Shown: in pieces, positions 26,201 through 41,200 of the stretch
Numbering within the stretch: position 1 is the first letter of the stretch
Layout: the number at the start of each line of letters is the position of its first letter
Assembly (NCBI GenBank): GCA_029721435.1
Contig: CM056574.1
Coordinates: 1,127,001-1,191,000 of the forward strand
Reading direction: 5' to 3'
From: Gymnothorax reevesii
Taxonomy: Eukaryota > Chordata > Actinopteri > Anguilliformes > Muraenidae
Length of the DNA: 64,000 nucleotides
Made by a program: the position numbers and the translations under genes
The notes under the pieces: generated by a model
Told to the model about the DNA's origin: nothing
Seen by the model: the letters and a program-made list of their open reading frames with translations, nothing else
Databases searched by the model: none

Positions 26201-29200
26201 CAGTGTTGAAACAGCTGATTACATCCCTGACAGCACAATCACACAGTGCTAATACAGCTGATTACATCAGGGACAGCGCAGTGACACTGTTCTAATACAG
26301 CTGATTACATCCCGGACAGCCCAGTGACACAGTGCTAATACAGCTGATTACATCCGGGACGGTGCAGAGACACAGTGCTAATACAGCTGATGACATCCCA
26401 GACAGCGCAGTGACACAGTGCTAATACCGCTGACTACATCCCTGACAGCACAGGGACACAGTGCTAATACAGCTGATTACATCCCTGACAGCACAGGGAC
26501 ACAGTGTTGAAACAGCTGATTACATCCCTGACAGCACAATCACACAGTGCTAATACAGCTGATTACATCAGGGACAGCGCAGTGACACTGTTCTAATACA
26601 GCTGATTACATCCCGGACAGCGCAGTGACACAGTGCTAATACAGCTGATTACATCCCGGACAGCGCAGTGACACAGTGCTAATACAGCTGATTACATCCC
26701 TGACAGCACAGAGACACAGTGCTAATACAGCTGATTACATCCCTGACAGCACAGGGACACAGTGCTAATACAGCTGATTACATCCGGGACAGCGCAGTGA
26801 CACAGTGCTAATACAGCTGATTACATCCCGGACAGCGCAGTGACAAAGTGCTAATACAGCTGATTACATCCCTGACAGCACAGGGACACAGTGCTAATAC
26901 AGCTGATTACATCCCTGACAGCACAGGGACACAGTGCTAATACAGCTGATTACATCCCTGATAGCACAGGGACACAGTGCTAATACAGCTGATTACATCC
27001 CTGACAGCACAGGGACACAGTGCTTATACAGCTGATTACATCCCGGACAGCGCAGTGACACAGTGCTAATACAGCTGATTACATCCCTGACAGCGCAGTG
27101 AAACAGTGCTAATACAGCTGATTACATCCCTGACAGCACAGGGACACAGTGCTCATACACCTGATTACATCCAAGACAGCGCAGTGACACAGTTCTAATA
27201 CAGCTGATTACATCCCGGACAGCGCAGTGACACAGTGCTAATACAGCTTATTACATCCCTGACAGCACAGGGACACAGTGCTAATACAGCTGATTACATC
27301 CCTGACAGCACAGGGACACAGTGCTAATACAGCTGATTACATCCCTGATAGCACAGGGACACAGTGCTAATACAGCTGATTACATCCCGGACAGCGCAGT
27401 GACACAGTGCTTATACAGCTGATTACATCCAGGACAGCGCAGTGACACAGTGCTTATACAGCTGACGACATCCCGGGCAGCACAGTGACACAGTGCTAAT
27501 ACAGGTGATTACATCCCGAACAGCACAGTGACACAGTGCTAATACAGCTGATTACATCATGGACAGCACAGTGACACAGTGCTAATACAGCTGATTACAC
27601 CCAGGACAGCGCAGTGACAGAGTGCTAATACAGCTGATTATATCCAGGACAGCGCAGTGACACAGTGCTAATACAGCTGATTACATCCAGGACAGCGCTG
27701 TGACACAGTGCTAATACAGCTGATTACATCCCGAACAGCGCAGTGACAAAGTACTAATACAGCTTATTACATGCTGGACAGCGCAGTGACACAGTGCAAA
27801 TACAGCTGATTATATCCAGGACAGCGCAATGACACAGTGCTAATACAGCTGATTACATCCCGGACAGCGCAGTGACACAGAGCTAATGCTGCTGATTATA
27901 TCCCGAACAGCGCAGGGACACAGTGCTAATACAGCTGATTACATCCAGGACAGCGAAGTGACAAAGTACTAAAACAGCTGATTACATCCCAGACAACGCA
28001 ATGACACAGTGCTTATACAGCTAATTACATCCCAGCGAGCGCAGTGACACAGTGCTAATACAGCTGATAACATCGGGGACAGCACAGTTACACAGTGCTA
28101 ATGCAGCTGATTACATCCAGGACAGCGCAATGACACTGAGCTAATAGAGCTGATTACATCCTCGACAGCGCAGTGACACAGTGCTAATACAGCTGACTAC
28201 ATCCCAGACAATACAATGACACACTGCTAATACAGCTGATTACATCCCGGACAGCGCAGTGACCCAGTGCTAATACAGCTGATTACATCCCCGACAGCGC
28301 AGTGACAGTGCTAATACAGCTGAATACATCCCGGACAAAAAAGTGTTAATACAGCTGATTACATCCCGGGCAGCACAGTGACACAGTGCTAATACAGATG
28401 ATTACATCCCGAACAGCACAGTGACACAGTGCAAATACAGCTGATTACATCCCGGAGAGCACAGTGACACAGTGCTAATACAGATGATTACATCCCGAAC
28501 AGCACAGTGACACAGTGCAAATACAGCTGATTACATCCCGGAGAGCACAGTGACACAGTGCTAATACAGCTGATTAAATCTTGGGCAACGCAATGACACA
28601 GTACTAATACAGCTGATTACATCCCCGACAGCGCAGTGACAGTGCTAATACAGCTGACTACATCCCGGACAACACAGTAACACAGTGTTAATACAGCTGA
28701 TAACATCCTGAACAGCACATTGAAACAGTGCTAATGCAGCTGATTACATCCCGGACAGCGCAGTGACACAGAGCTAATACAACTGATTACATGCTGGACA
28801 GCGCAGTAACATAGTGCTAATACAGCTGATTACATCCTGGACAGCACATTGAGACAGTGCTAATGCAGCTGATTACATCCCGAACAGCGCAGTGACACAG
28901 TGCTAATACAGCTGATGACATCCCGGACAGCGCAGTGACACAGTGCTAATACAGCTGATTACATCCAGGACAACACAATGACACAGTGCTAATATAGCTG
29001 ATTACATTCCGGACAGCGCAGTGACACAGTGCTAATACAGCTGATTACATCCCGGACAGCGCAGTGACACAGTGTTAATACAGCTGATTACATCCCAGAC
29101 AGCACAGTGACACAGTGCTAATACAGCTGATTACATCGCAGACAGCACAGTGACACAGTGCTAATACAGCTGATTACATCCCGGACAGCGCAGTGACACA

Positions 29201-32200
29201 GAGCTAATGCAGCTGATTATATCCCAAACAGCGCAGAGACACAGTGCTAATACAGCTGATTACATCCCAGACAACGCAATGACACAGTGCTTAGACAGCT
29301 GATTACATCCCAGAGAGCGCAGTCACACAGTGCATATACAGCTGACTACATCCCGGACTACACAGTGACACAGTGCTAATACAGCTGATCACATACCGAA
29401 CAGGACAGTGACAAAGTGCTAATACAGCAGATAACATCCCGTACAGCACAGTGACACAGTGCTAATACAGCTGATTACATCGCAGACAGCACAGTGACAC
29501 AGTGCTAATACAGCTAATTACATCCCAGACAGCGCAGTGACACAGTGCTAATACAGCTGATTACATCCCTGAAAGCACAGCGACACAGTGCTAATACAGC
29601 TGATTACATCCCGGACAGCGCGGTGACACAGTGCTAATACAGCTGATTACATCCCGGACAGCGCAGTGACACAGTGCTAATACAGCGGATTACATCCCGG
29701 AGAGCGCAGTGACACAGTGCTAATACAGCTGATTACATCCCGGACAGTGCAGTGACACAGTGCTAATACAGCTGATTACATCCCAGACAGCGCAGTGACA
29801 CAGTGTTAATGCAGCAGATTACATCCCTGTCAGCACAGGAACACAGTGCTAATACAGCTGATTACATCCGGGACAGCGCAGTGACACAGTTCTAATACAG
29901 CTGATTACATCCCGGACAGCGCAGTGACACACTGCTAATACAGCTGATTACATCCCGGACAGCGCAGTGACACAGTACTAATATAGCTGATTACATCCAG
30001 GACAGCGCAGTGACACAGTGCTAATACAGCTGATTACATCCGGGACAGCACAGTGACACAGTTCTAATACAGCTGATTACATCTCGGACAGCGCAGTGAC
30101 ACACTGCTAATACAGCTGATTACATCCGGGACAGCGCAGTGACACAGTACTAATACAGCTGATTACATCCCTGACAGCACAGGGACACAGTGCTAATACA
30201 GCTGATTACATCCAGGACAGCGCAGTGACACAGTTCTAATGCAGCTGATTCCATCGCGGACAACGCAATCACACAGTACTAATATAGCTGATTACATCCC
30301 GGACAGCGCAGTGACACAGTGCTAATACAGCTGATTACATCACAAACAGCGCAGTGACACAGTGCTCATACAGCTGATTACATCCCGGACAGCGCAGTGA
30401 CACAGTGCTAATACAGCTGATTACATCCCTGACAGCACAGGAACACAGTGCTAATACAGCTGATTACATCCCGGACAGCGCAATGACACAGTGCTAATAC
30501 AGCTGATTACATCCCTGACAGCACAGGGACACAGTGCTAATACAGCTGATTACATCCCTGACAGCACAGGGACACAGTACTAATACAGCTGATTACATCC
30601 CGGACAGCGCAATGACACAGTGCTAATACAGCTGATTACATCCCTGACAGCACAGGGACACAGTGCTAATACAGCTGATTACATCCCTGACAGCACAGGG
30701 ACACAGTACTAATACAGCTGATTACATCCCGGACAGCGCAGTGACACAGTGCTAATACAGCTGATTACATTCGAGACAGCGCAGTGACACAGTTCTAATA
30801 GAGCTGATTACATCCCAGACAGTGCAGTGACACAGTGCGAAAACAGCTTATTACATCCCTGACAGCACAGGGACACAGTGCTAATACAGCTGATTACATC
30901 CCTGACAGCACAGGGACACAGTGCTAATACAGCTGATTAAATCCGGGACAGCGCAGTGACACAGTGCTAATACAGCTGACTACATCCGGTACAGCGCAGT
31001 GACACAGTGCTAATACAGCTGATTACATCCCGGACAGCGCAGTGACAAAGTGCTAATACCGCTGATTACATCCCTGACAGCACAGGGACACAGTGTTTAC
31101 ACAGCTGATTACATCCCTGACAGCACAATCACACAGTGCTAATACAGCTGATTACATCAGGGACAGCACAGTGACACTGTTCTAATACAGCTGATTACAT
31201 CCCGGACAGCGCAGTGACACAGTGCTAATACAGCTGATTACATCCCGGACAGCGCAGTGACACAGTGCTAATACAGCTGATTACATCCCTGACAGCACAG
31301 GGACACAGTGCTAATACAGCTGATTACATTCCTGACAGCACAGGGACACAGTGCTAATACAGCTGATTACATCCCTGACAGCACAGGGACACAGTGCTAA
31401 TACAGCTGATTACATCCCTGACAGCACATGGACACAGTGCTAATACAGCTGATTACATCCGGGACAGCGCAGTGACACAGTTCTAATACAGCTGATTACA
31501 TCCCGGACAGCGCAGGGACACAGTGCTAATACAGCTGATAACATCCCTGACAGCACAGGGACACAGTGATAATACAGCTGATTACATCCGGGACAGCGCA
31601 GTGACGCAGTGCTAATACAGCTGATTATATCCCGGACAGCGCAGTGACACAGTGCTAATACAGCTGATTACATTCCTGACAGCACAGGGACACAGTGCTA
31701 ATACAGCTGATTGCATCCCTGACAGCACAGGGACACAGTGCTAATACAGCTGATTACATCCGGCACAGCGCAGTGACACAGTTCTAATACAGCTGATTAC
31801 ATCCCGGACAGCGCAGGGACACAGTGCTAATACAGCTGATTACATCCCTGACAGCACAGGGACACAGTGATAATACAGCTGATTACATCCGGGACAGCGC
31901 AGTGACACAGTGCTAATTCAGCTGATTACATCCCAGACAGCACAGTGACACAGTGCTAATGCAGCTGATTATATCCCTGACAGCACAGGGACACAGTGCT
32001 AATACAGCTGATTGCATCCCTGACAGCACAGGGACACAGTGCTAATACAGCTGATTACATCCGGGACAGCGCAGTGACACAGTTCTAATACAGCTGATTA
32101 CATCCCGGACAGCGCAGTGATACAGTGCTAATACAGCTGATTACATCCCTGACAGCACAGGGACACAGTGCTAATACAGCTGATTACATACCTGACAGCA

Positions 32201-35200
32201 CAGTGACACAGTGCTAATACAGCTGATTACATCCGGTACAGCGCAGTGACACAGTGCTAATACAGCTGATTACATCCCGGACAGCGCAGTGACACAGTGC
32301 TAATACAGCTGATTACATCCCTGACAGCACAGGGAAACAGTGCTAATACAGCTGATTACATACCTGACAGCACAGTGACACAGTGCTAATACAGCAGATT
32401 ACATCCGGTACAGCGCAGTGACACAGTGCTAATACAGCTGATTACATCCCGGACAGCACAGGGACACAGTGCTAAAACAGCTGATTAAATCCCGGACAGC
32501 ACAGGGACACAGTGCTAATACAGCTGATTACATCCCTGACAGCACAGGGACACAGTGCTAATACAGCTGATTATATCCCGGACAGCGCAGTGACACAGTT
32601 CTAATAGAGCTGATTACATCCCAGACAGTGCAGTGACACAGTGCGAAAACAGCTTATTACATCCCTGACAGCACAGGGACACAGTGCTAATACAGCTGAT
32701 TACATCCCTGACAGCACAGGGACACAGTGCTAATACAGCTGATTAAATCCGGGACAGCGCAGTGACACAGTGCTAATACAGCTGACTACATCCGGTACAG
32801 CGCAGTGACACAGTGCTAATACAGCTGATTACATCCCGGACAGCGCAGTGACAAAGTGCTAATACCGCTGATTACATCCCTGACAGCACAGGGACACAGT
32901 GTTTACACAGCTGATTACATCCCTGACAGCACAATCACACAGTGCTAATACAGCTGATTACATCAGGGACAGCACAGTGACACTGTTCTAATACAGCTGA
33001 TTACATCCCGGACAGCGCAGTGACACAGTGCTAATACAGCTGATTACATCCCGGACAGCGCAGTGACACAGTGCTAATACAGCTGATTACATCCCTGACA
33101 GCACAGGGACACAGTGCTAATACAGCTGATTACATTCCTGACAGCACAGGGACACAGTGCTAATACAGCTGATTACATCCCTGACAGCACAGGGACACAG
33201 TGCTAATACAGCTGATTACATCCCTGACAGCACATGGACACAGTGCTAATACAGCTGATTACATCCGGGACAGCGCAGTGACACAGTTCTAATACAGCTG
33301 ATTACATCCCGGACAGCGCAGGGACACAGTGCTAATACAGCTGATTACATCCCTGACAGCACAGGGACACAGTGATAATACAGCTGATTACATCCGGGAC
33401 AGCGCAGTGACGCAGTGCTAATACAGCTGATTATATCCCGGACAGCGCAGTGACACAGTGCTAATACAGCTGATTACATTCCTGACAGCACAGGGACACA
33501 GTGCTAATACAGCTGATTGCATCCCTGACAGCACAGGGACACAGTGCTAATACAGCTGATTACATCCGGCACAGCGCAGTGACACAGTTCTAATACAGCT
33601 GATTACATCCCGGACAGCGCAGGGACACAGTGCTAATACAGCTGATTACATCCCTGACAGCACAGGGACACAGTGATAATACAGCTGATTACATCCGGGA
33701 CAGCGCAGTGACACAGTGCTAATTCAGCTGATTACATCCCAGACAGCACAGTGACACAGTGCTAATGCAGCTGATTATATCCCTGACAGCACAGGGACAC
33801 AGTGCTAATACAGCTGATTGCATCCCTGACAGCACAGGGACACAGTGCTAATACAGCTGATTACATCCGGGACAGCGCAGTGACACAGTTCTAATACAGC
33901 TGATTACATCCCGGACAGCGCAGTGATACAGTGCTTATACAGCTGATTACATCCCTGACAGCACAGGGACACAGTGCTAATACAGCTGATTACATACCTG
34001 ACAGCACAGTGACACAGTGCTAATACAGCTGATTACATCCGGTACAGCGCAGTGACACAGTGCTAATACAGCTGATTACATCCCGGACAGCGCAGTGACA
34101 CAGTGCTAATACAGCTGATTACATCCCTGACAGCACAGGGACACAGTGCTAATACAGCTGATTACATACCTGACAGCACAGTGACACAGTGCTAATACAG
34201 CTGATTACATCCGGTACAGCGCAGTGACACAGTGCTAATACAGCTGATTACACCCCGGACAGCACAGGGACACAGTGCTAAAACAGCTGATTAAATCCCG
34301 GACAGCACAGGGACACAGTGGTAATACAGCTGGTTACATCCCTGACAGCACAGGGACACAGTGCTAATACAGCTGATTACATCCCAGACAGCGCAGTGAC
34401 ACAGTGTTAATGCAGCAGATTACATCCCTGACAGCACAGGAACACAGTGCTAATACAGCTGATTACATCCGGGACAGCGCAGTGACACAGTTCTAATACA
34501 GCTGATTACATCCCGGACAGCGCAGTGACACACTGCTAATACAGCTGATTACATCCCGGACAGCGCAGTGACACAGTACTAATATAGCTGATTACATCCA
34601 GGACAGCGCAGTGACACAGTGCTAATACAGCTGATTACATCCGGGACAGCACAGTGACACAGTTCTAATACAGCTGATTACATCTCGGACAGCGCAGTGA
34701 CACACTGCTAATACAGCTGATTACATCCGGGACAGCGCAGTGACACAGTACTAATACAGCTGATTACATCCCTGACAGCACAGGGACACAGTGCTAATAC
34801 AGCTGATTACATCCAGGACAGCGCAGTGACACAGTTCTAATGCAGCTGATTCCATCGCGGACAACGCAATCACACAGTACTAATATAGCTGATTACATCC
34901 CGGACAGCGCAGTGACACAGTGCTAATACAGCTGATTACATCACAAACAGCGCAGTGACACAGTGCTCATACAGCTGATTACATCCCGGACAGCGCAGTG
35001 ACACAGTGCTAATACAGCTGATTACATCCCTGACAGCACAGGAACACAGTGCTAATACAGCTGATTACATCCCGGACAGCGCAATGACACAGTGCTAATA
35101 CAGCTGATTACATCCCTGACAGCACAGGGACACAGTGCTAATACAGCTGATTACATCCCTGACAGCGCAGTGACACAGTGCTAATACAGCTGATTACATC

Positions 35201-38200
35201 CCTGACAGCACAGTGACACAGTGCTTATACAGCTGATTACATCCCTGACAGCACAGGGACACAGTGCTAAAACAGCTGATTACATCCGGGACAGCGCAGT
35301 GACACAGTGCTAATACAGCTGATTACATCCCGGACAGCGCAGTGACACAGTGCTCATACAGCTGATTACATCCCTGACAGCACAGGGACACAGTGCTAAT
35401 ACAGCTGATTACATCCCGGACAGCGCAATGACTCAGTGCTAATACAGCTGATTACATCCCTGACAGCACAGGGACACAGTGCTAATACAGCTGATTACAT
35501 TCGAGACAGCGCAGTGACACAGTTCTAATAGAGCTGATTACATCCCAGACAGTGCAGTGACACAGTGCTAAAACAGCTTATTACATCCCTGACAGCACAG
35601 GGACACAGTGCTAATACAGCTGATTACATCCCTGACAGCACAGGGACACAGTGCTAATACAGCTGATTAAATCCTGGACAGCGCAGTGACACAGTGCTTA
35701 TACAGCTGACTACATCCGGTACAGCGCAGTGACACAGTGCTAATACAGCTGATTACATCCCGGACAGCGCAGTGACAAAGTGCTAATACCGCTGATTACA
35801 TCCCTGACAGCACAGGGACACAGTGTTTACACAGCTGATTACATCCCTGACAGCACAATCACACAGTGCTAATACAGCTGATTACATCAGGGACAGCACA
35901 GTGACACTGTTCTAATACAGCTGATTACATCCCGGACAGCGCAGTGACACAGTGCTAATACAGCTGATTACATCCCGGACAGCGCAGTGACACAGTGCTA
36001 ATACAGCTGATTACATCCCTGACAGCACAGGGACACAGTGCTAATACAGCTGATTACATTCCTGACAGCACAGAGACACAGTGCTAATACAGCTGATTAC
36101 ATCCCTGACAGCACAGGGACACAGTGCTAATACAGCTGATTACATCCCTGACAGCACATGGACACAGTGCTAATACAGCTGATTACATCCGGGACAGCGC
36201 AGTGACACAGTTCTAATACAGCTGATTACATCCCGGACAGCGCAGGGACACAGTGCTAATACAGCTGATTACATCCCTGACAGCACAGGGACACAGTGAT
36301 AATACAGCTGATTTTATCCGGGACAGCGCAGTGACGCAGTGCTAATACAGCTGATTATATCCCGGACAGCGCAGTGACACAGTGCTAATACAGCTGATTA
36401 CATTCCTGACAGGACAGGGACACAGTGCTAATACAGCTGATTGCATCCCTGACAGCACAGGGACACAGTGCTAATACAGCTGATTACATCCGGCACAGCG
36501 CAGTGACACAGTTCTAATACAGCTAATTACATCCCGGACAGCGCAGGGACACAGTGCTAATACAGCTGATTACATCCCTGACAGCACAGGGACACAGTGA
36601 TAATACAGCTGATTACATCCGGGACAGCGCAGTGACACAGTGCTAATTCAGCTGATTACATCCCAGACAGCACAGTGACACAGTGCAAATGCAGCTGATT
36701 ATATCCCTGACAGCACAGGGACACAGTGCTAATACAGCTGATTGCATTCCTGACAGCACAGGGACACAGTGCTAATACAGCTGATTACATCCGGGACAGC
36801 GCAGTGACACAGTTCTAATACAGCTGATTACATCCCTGACAGCACAGGGACACAGTGCTAATACAGCTGATTACATACCTGACAGCACAGTGACACAGTG
36901 CTAATACAGCTGATTACATCCGGTACAGCGCAGTGACACAGTGCTAATACAGCTGATTACATCCCGGACAGCGCAGTGACACAGTGCTAATACAGCTGAT
37001 TACATCCCTGACAGCACAGGGACACAGTGCTAATACAGCTGATTACATACCTGACAGCACAGTGACACAGTGCTAATACAGCTGATTACATCCGGTACAG
37101 CGCAGTGACACAGTGCTCATACAGCTGATTACATCCCGGACAGCACAGGGACACAGTGCTAATACAGCTGATTAAATCCCGGACAGCACAGGGACACAGT
37201 GGTAATACAGCTGGTTACATCCCTGACAGCACAGGGACACAGTGCTAATACAGCTGATTACATCCGGGACAGCGCAGTGACACAGTACTAATACAGCTGA
37301 TTACATCCCGGACAGCGCAGTGACACAGTGCTAATACAGCTGATTACATCCCTGACAGCACAGGGACACAGTGCTAGTACAGCTGATGACATCCCTGACA
37401 GCACAGGGACACAGTGCTAATACAGCTGATTACATCCGGGACAGCGCAGTGACACAGTGCTAATACAGGTGATTACATCCCGGACAGAGCAGTGACCCAG
37501 TGCTAATACATCTGATTACATCCCTGACAGCACAAGGACACAGTGCTAATACAGCTGATTACATCCCTGACAGCACAGGGACACAGTGCTAATACAGCTG
37601 ATTACATCCCTGACAGCACAGGGACATAGTGCTAATACAGCTGATTACATCCCTGCCAGCACAAGGACACAGTTCTAATACAGCTGATTACATCCCGGAC
37701 AGCACAGGGAAACAGTGCTAATACAGCTGATTACATCCGGGACAGCGCAGTGACACAGTTCTTATACAGCTGATTACATCCCGGACAGCGCAGTGACACA
37801 GTGCTAATACAGCTGATTACATCTCAGACAGCGCAGTGACACAGTGCTAATGCAGCTGATTACATCCCTGACAGCACAGGGACACAGTACTAATACAGCT
37901 GATAACATCCCTGACAGCACAGGGACACAGTACTAATACAGCTGATTACATCCGGGACAGCGCAGTGACACAGTTCTGAAACAGCTGATTACATCCCGAA
38001 CAGCGCAGTGACACAGTGCTAATACAGCTGATTACATCCCTGACAGCACAGGGACACAGTGCTAATACAGCTGATTACATCCCTGAGAGCACAGGGACAC
38101 AGTGCTAATACAGCTGATTATATCCCGGAAAGCGCAGTGACACAGTGCTAATACAGCTGATTACATTCCTGACAGCACAGGGACACAGTGCTAATACAGC

Positions 38201-41200
38201 TGATTACATCCCTGACAGCACAGGGACACAGTGCTAATACAGCTGATTACATCCCTGACAGCACATGGACACAGTGCTAATACAGCTGATTACATCCGGG
38301 ACAGCGCAGTGACACAGTTCTAATACAGCTGATTACATCCCGGACAGCGCAGTGACACAGTGCTAATACAGCTGATTACATCCCTGACAGCACAGGGACA
38401 CAGTGCTAATACAGCTGATTACATCCCTGACAGCACAGGGACACAGTGCTTATACAGCTGATTACATCCCTGACAGCACAGGGACACAGTGCTCATACAG
38501 CTGATTACATCCCTGAGAGCACAGGGACACAGTGCTAATACAGCTGATTATATCCCGGACAGCGCAGTGACACAGTGCTAATACAGCTGATTACATTCCT
38601 GACAGCACAGGGACACAGTGCTAATACAGCTGATTACATCCCTGACAGCACAGGGACACAGTGCTAATACAGCTGATTACATCCCTGACAGCACAGGGAC
38701 ACAGTGCTAATACAGCTGATTATATCCCGGACAGCGCAGTGACACAGTGCTAATACAGCTGATTACATTCCTGACAGCACAGGGACACAGTGCTAATACA
38801 GCTGATTACATCCCTGACAGCACAGGGACACAGTGCTAATACAGCTGATTACATCCCTGACAGCACATGGACACAGTGCTAATACAGCTGATTACATCCG
38901 GGACAGCGCAGTGACACAGTTCTAATACAGCTTATTACATCCCTGACAGCACAGGGACACAGTGCTAATACAGCTGATTACATCCCTGACAGCACAGGGA
39001 CACAGTGCTAATACAGCTGATTAAATCCGGGACAGCACAGTGACACAGTGCTTATACAGCTGATTACATCCCGGACAGCGCAGTGACACAGTGCTAATGC
39101 AGCTGATTACATCCCGGACAGCACAGGGACACAGTGCTAATACAGCTGATTATATCCCTGACAGCACAGGGACACAGTGCTAATACAGCTGATTACATCC
39201 CTGACAGCACAGGGACACAGTGCTATTACAGCTGATTACATCCGGGACAGCGCAGTGACACAGTTCTAATACAGCTGATTACATCCCGGACAGCACAGGG
39301 ACACAGTGCTAATACAGCTGATTACATCCGGGACAGCGCAGTGACACAGTTCTTATACAGCTGATTACATCCCGGACAGCGCAGTGACACAGTGCTAATA
39401 CAGCTGATTACATCTCAGACAGCGCAGTGACACAGTGCTAATGCAGCTGATTACATCCCGGACAGCGCAGTGACACAGTGCTAATACAGCTGATTACATC
39501 CCTGACAGCACAGGGACACAGTGCTAATACAGCTGATTACATCCGGTACAGCGCAGTGACACAGTGCTCATACAGCTGATTACATCCCGGACAGCACAGG
39601 GACACAGTGCTAATACAGCTGATTACATCCCGGACAGCGCAGTGACACAGTGCTAATACAGCTGATTACATCCCTGACAGCACAGGGACACAGTGCTAAT
39701 ACAGCTGATTACATCCGGTACAGCGCAGTGACACAGTGCTCATACAGCTGATTACATCCCGGACAGCACAGGGACACAGTGCTAATACAGCTGATTAAAT
39801 CCCGGACAGCACAGGGACACAGTGGTAATACAGCTGGTTACATCCCTGACAGCACAGGGACACAGTGCTAATACAGCTGATTACATCCGGGACAGCGCAG
39901 TGACACAGTTCTAATACAGCTGATTACATCCCGGACAGCGCAGTGACACAGTGCTAATACAGCTGATTACATCCCTGACAGCACAGGGACACAGTGCTAG
40001 TACAGCTGATGACATCCCTGACAGCACAGGGACACAGTGCTAATACAGCTGATTACATCCGGGACAGCGCAGTGACACAGTGCTAATACAGGTGATTACA
40101 TCCCGGACAGAGCAGTGACCCAGTGCTAATACATCTGATTACATCCCTGACAGCACAAGGACACAGTGCTAATACAGCTGATTACATCCCTGACAGCACA
40201 GGGACACAGTGCTAATACAGCTGATTACATCCCTGACAGCACAGGGACATAGTGCTAATACAGCTGATTACATCCCTGCCAGCACAAGGACACAGTTCTA
40301 ATACAGCTGATTACATCCCGGACAGCACAGGGAAACAGTGCTAATACAGCTGATTACATCCGGGACAGCGCAGTGACACAGTTCTTATACAGCTGATTAC
40401 ATCCCGGACAGCGCAGTGACACAGTGCTAATACAGCTGATTACATCTCAGACAGCGCAGTGACACAGTGCTAATGCAGCTGATTACATCCCTGACAGCAC
40501 AGGGACACAGTACTAATACAGCTGATAACATCCCTGACAGCACAGGGACACAGTGCTAATACAGCTGATTACATCCGGGACAGCGCAGTGACACAGTTCT
40601 GAAACAGCTGATTACATCCCGAACAGCGCAGTGACACAGTGCTAATACAGCTGATTACATCCCTGACAGCACAGGGACACAGTGCTAATACAGCTGATTA
40701 CATCCCTGAGAGCACAGGGACACAGTGCTAATACAGCTGATTATATCCCGGAAAGCGCAGTGACACAGTGCTAATACAGCTGATTACATTCCTGACAGCA
40801 CAGGGACACAGTGCTAATACAGCTGATTACATCCCTGACAGCACAGGGACACAGTGCTAATACAGCTGATTACATCCCTGACAGCACATGGACACAGTGC
40901 TAATACAGCTGATTACATCCGGGACAGCGCAGTGACACAGTTCTAATACAGCTGATTACATCCCGGACAGCGCAGTGACACAGTGCTAATACAGCTGATT
41001 ACATCCCTGACAGCACAGGGACACAGTGCTAATACAGCTGATTACATCCCTGACAGCACAGGGACACAGTGCTTATACAGCTGATTACATCCCTGACAGC
41101 ACAGGGACACAGTGCTCATACAGCTGATTACATCCCTGAGAGCACAGGGACACAGTGCTAATACAGCTGATTATATCCCGGACAGCGCAGTGACACAGTG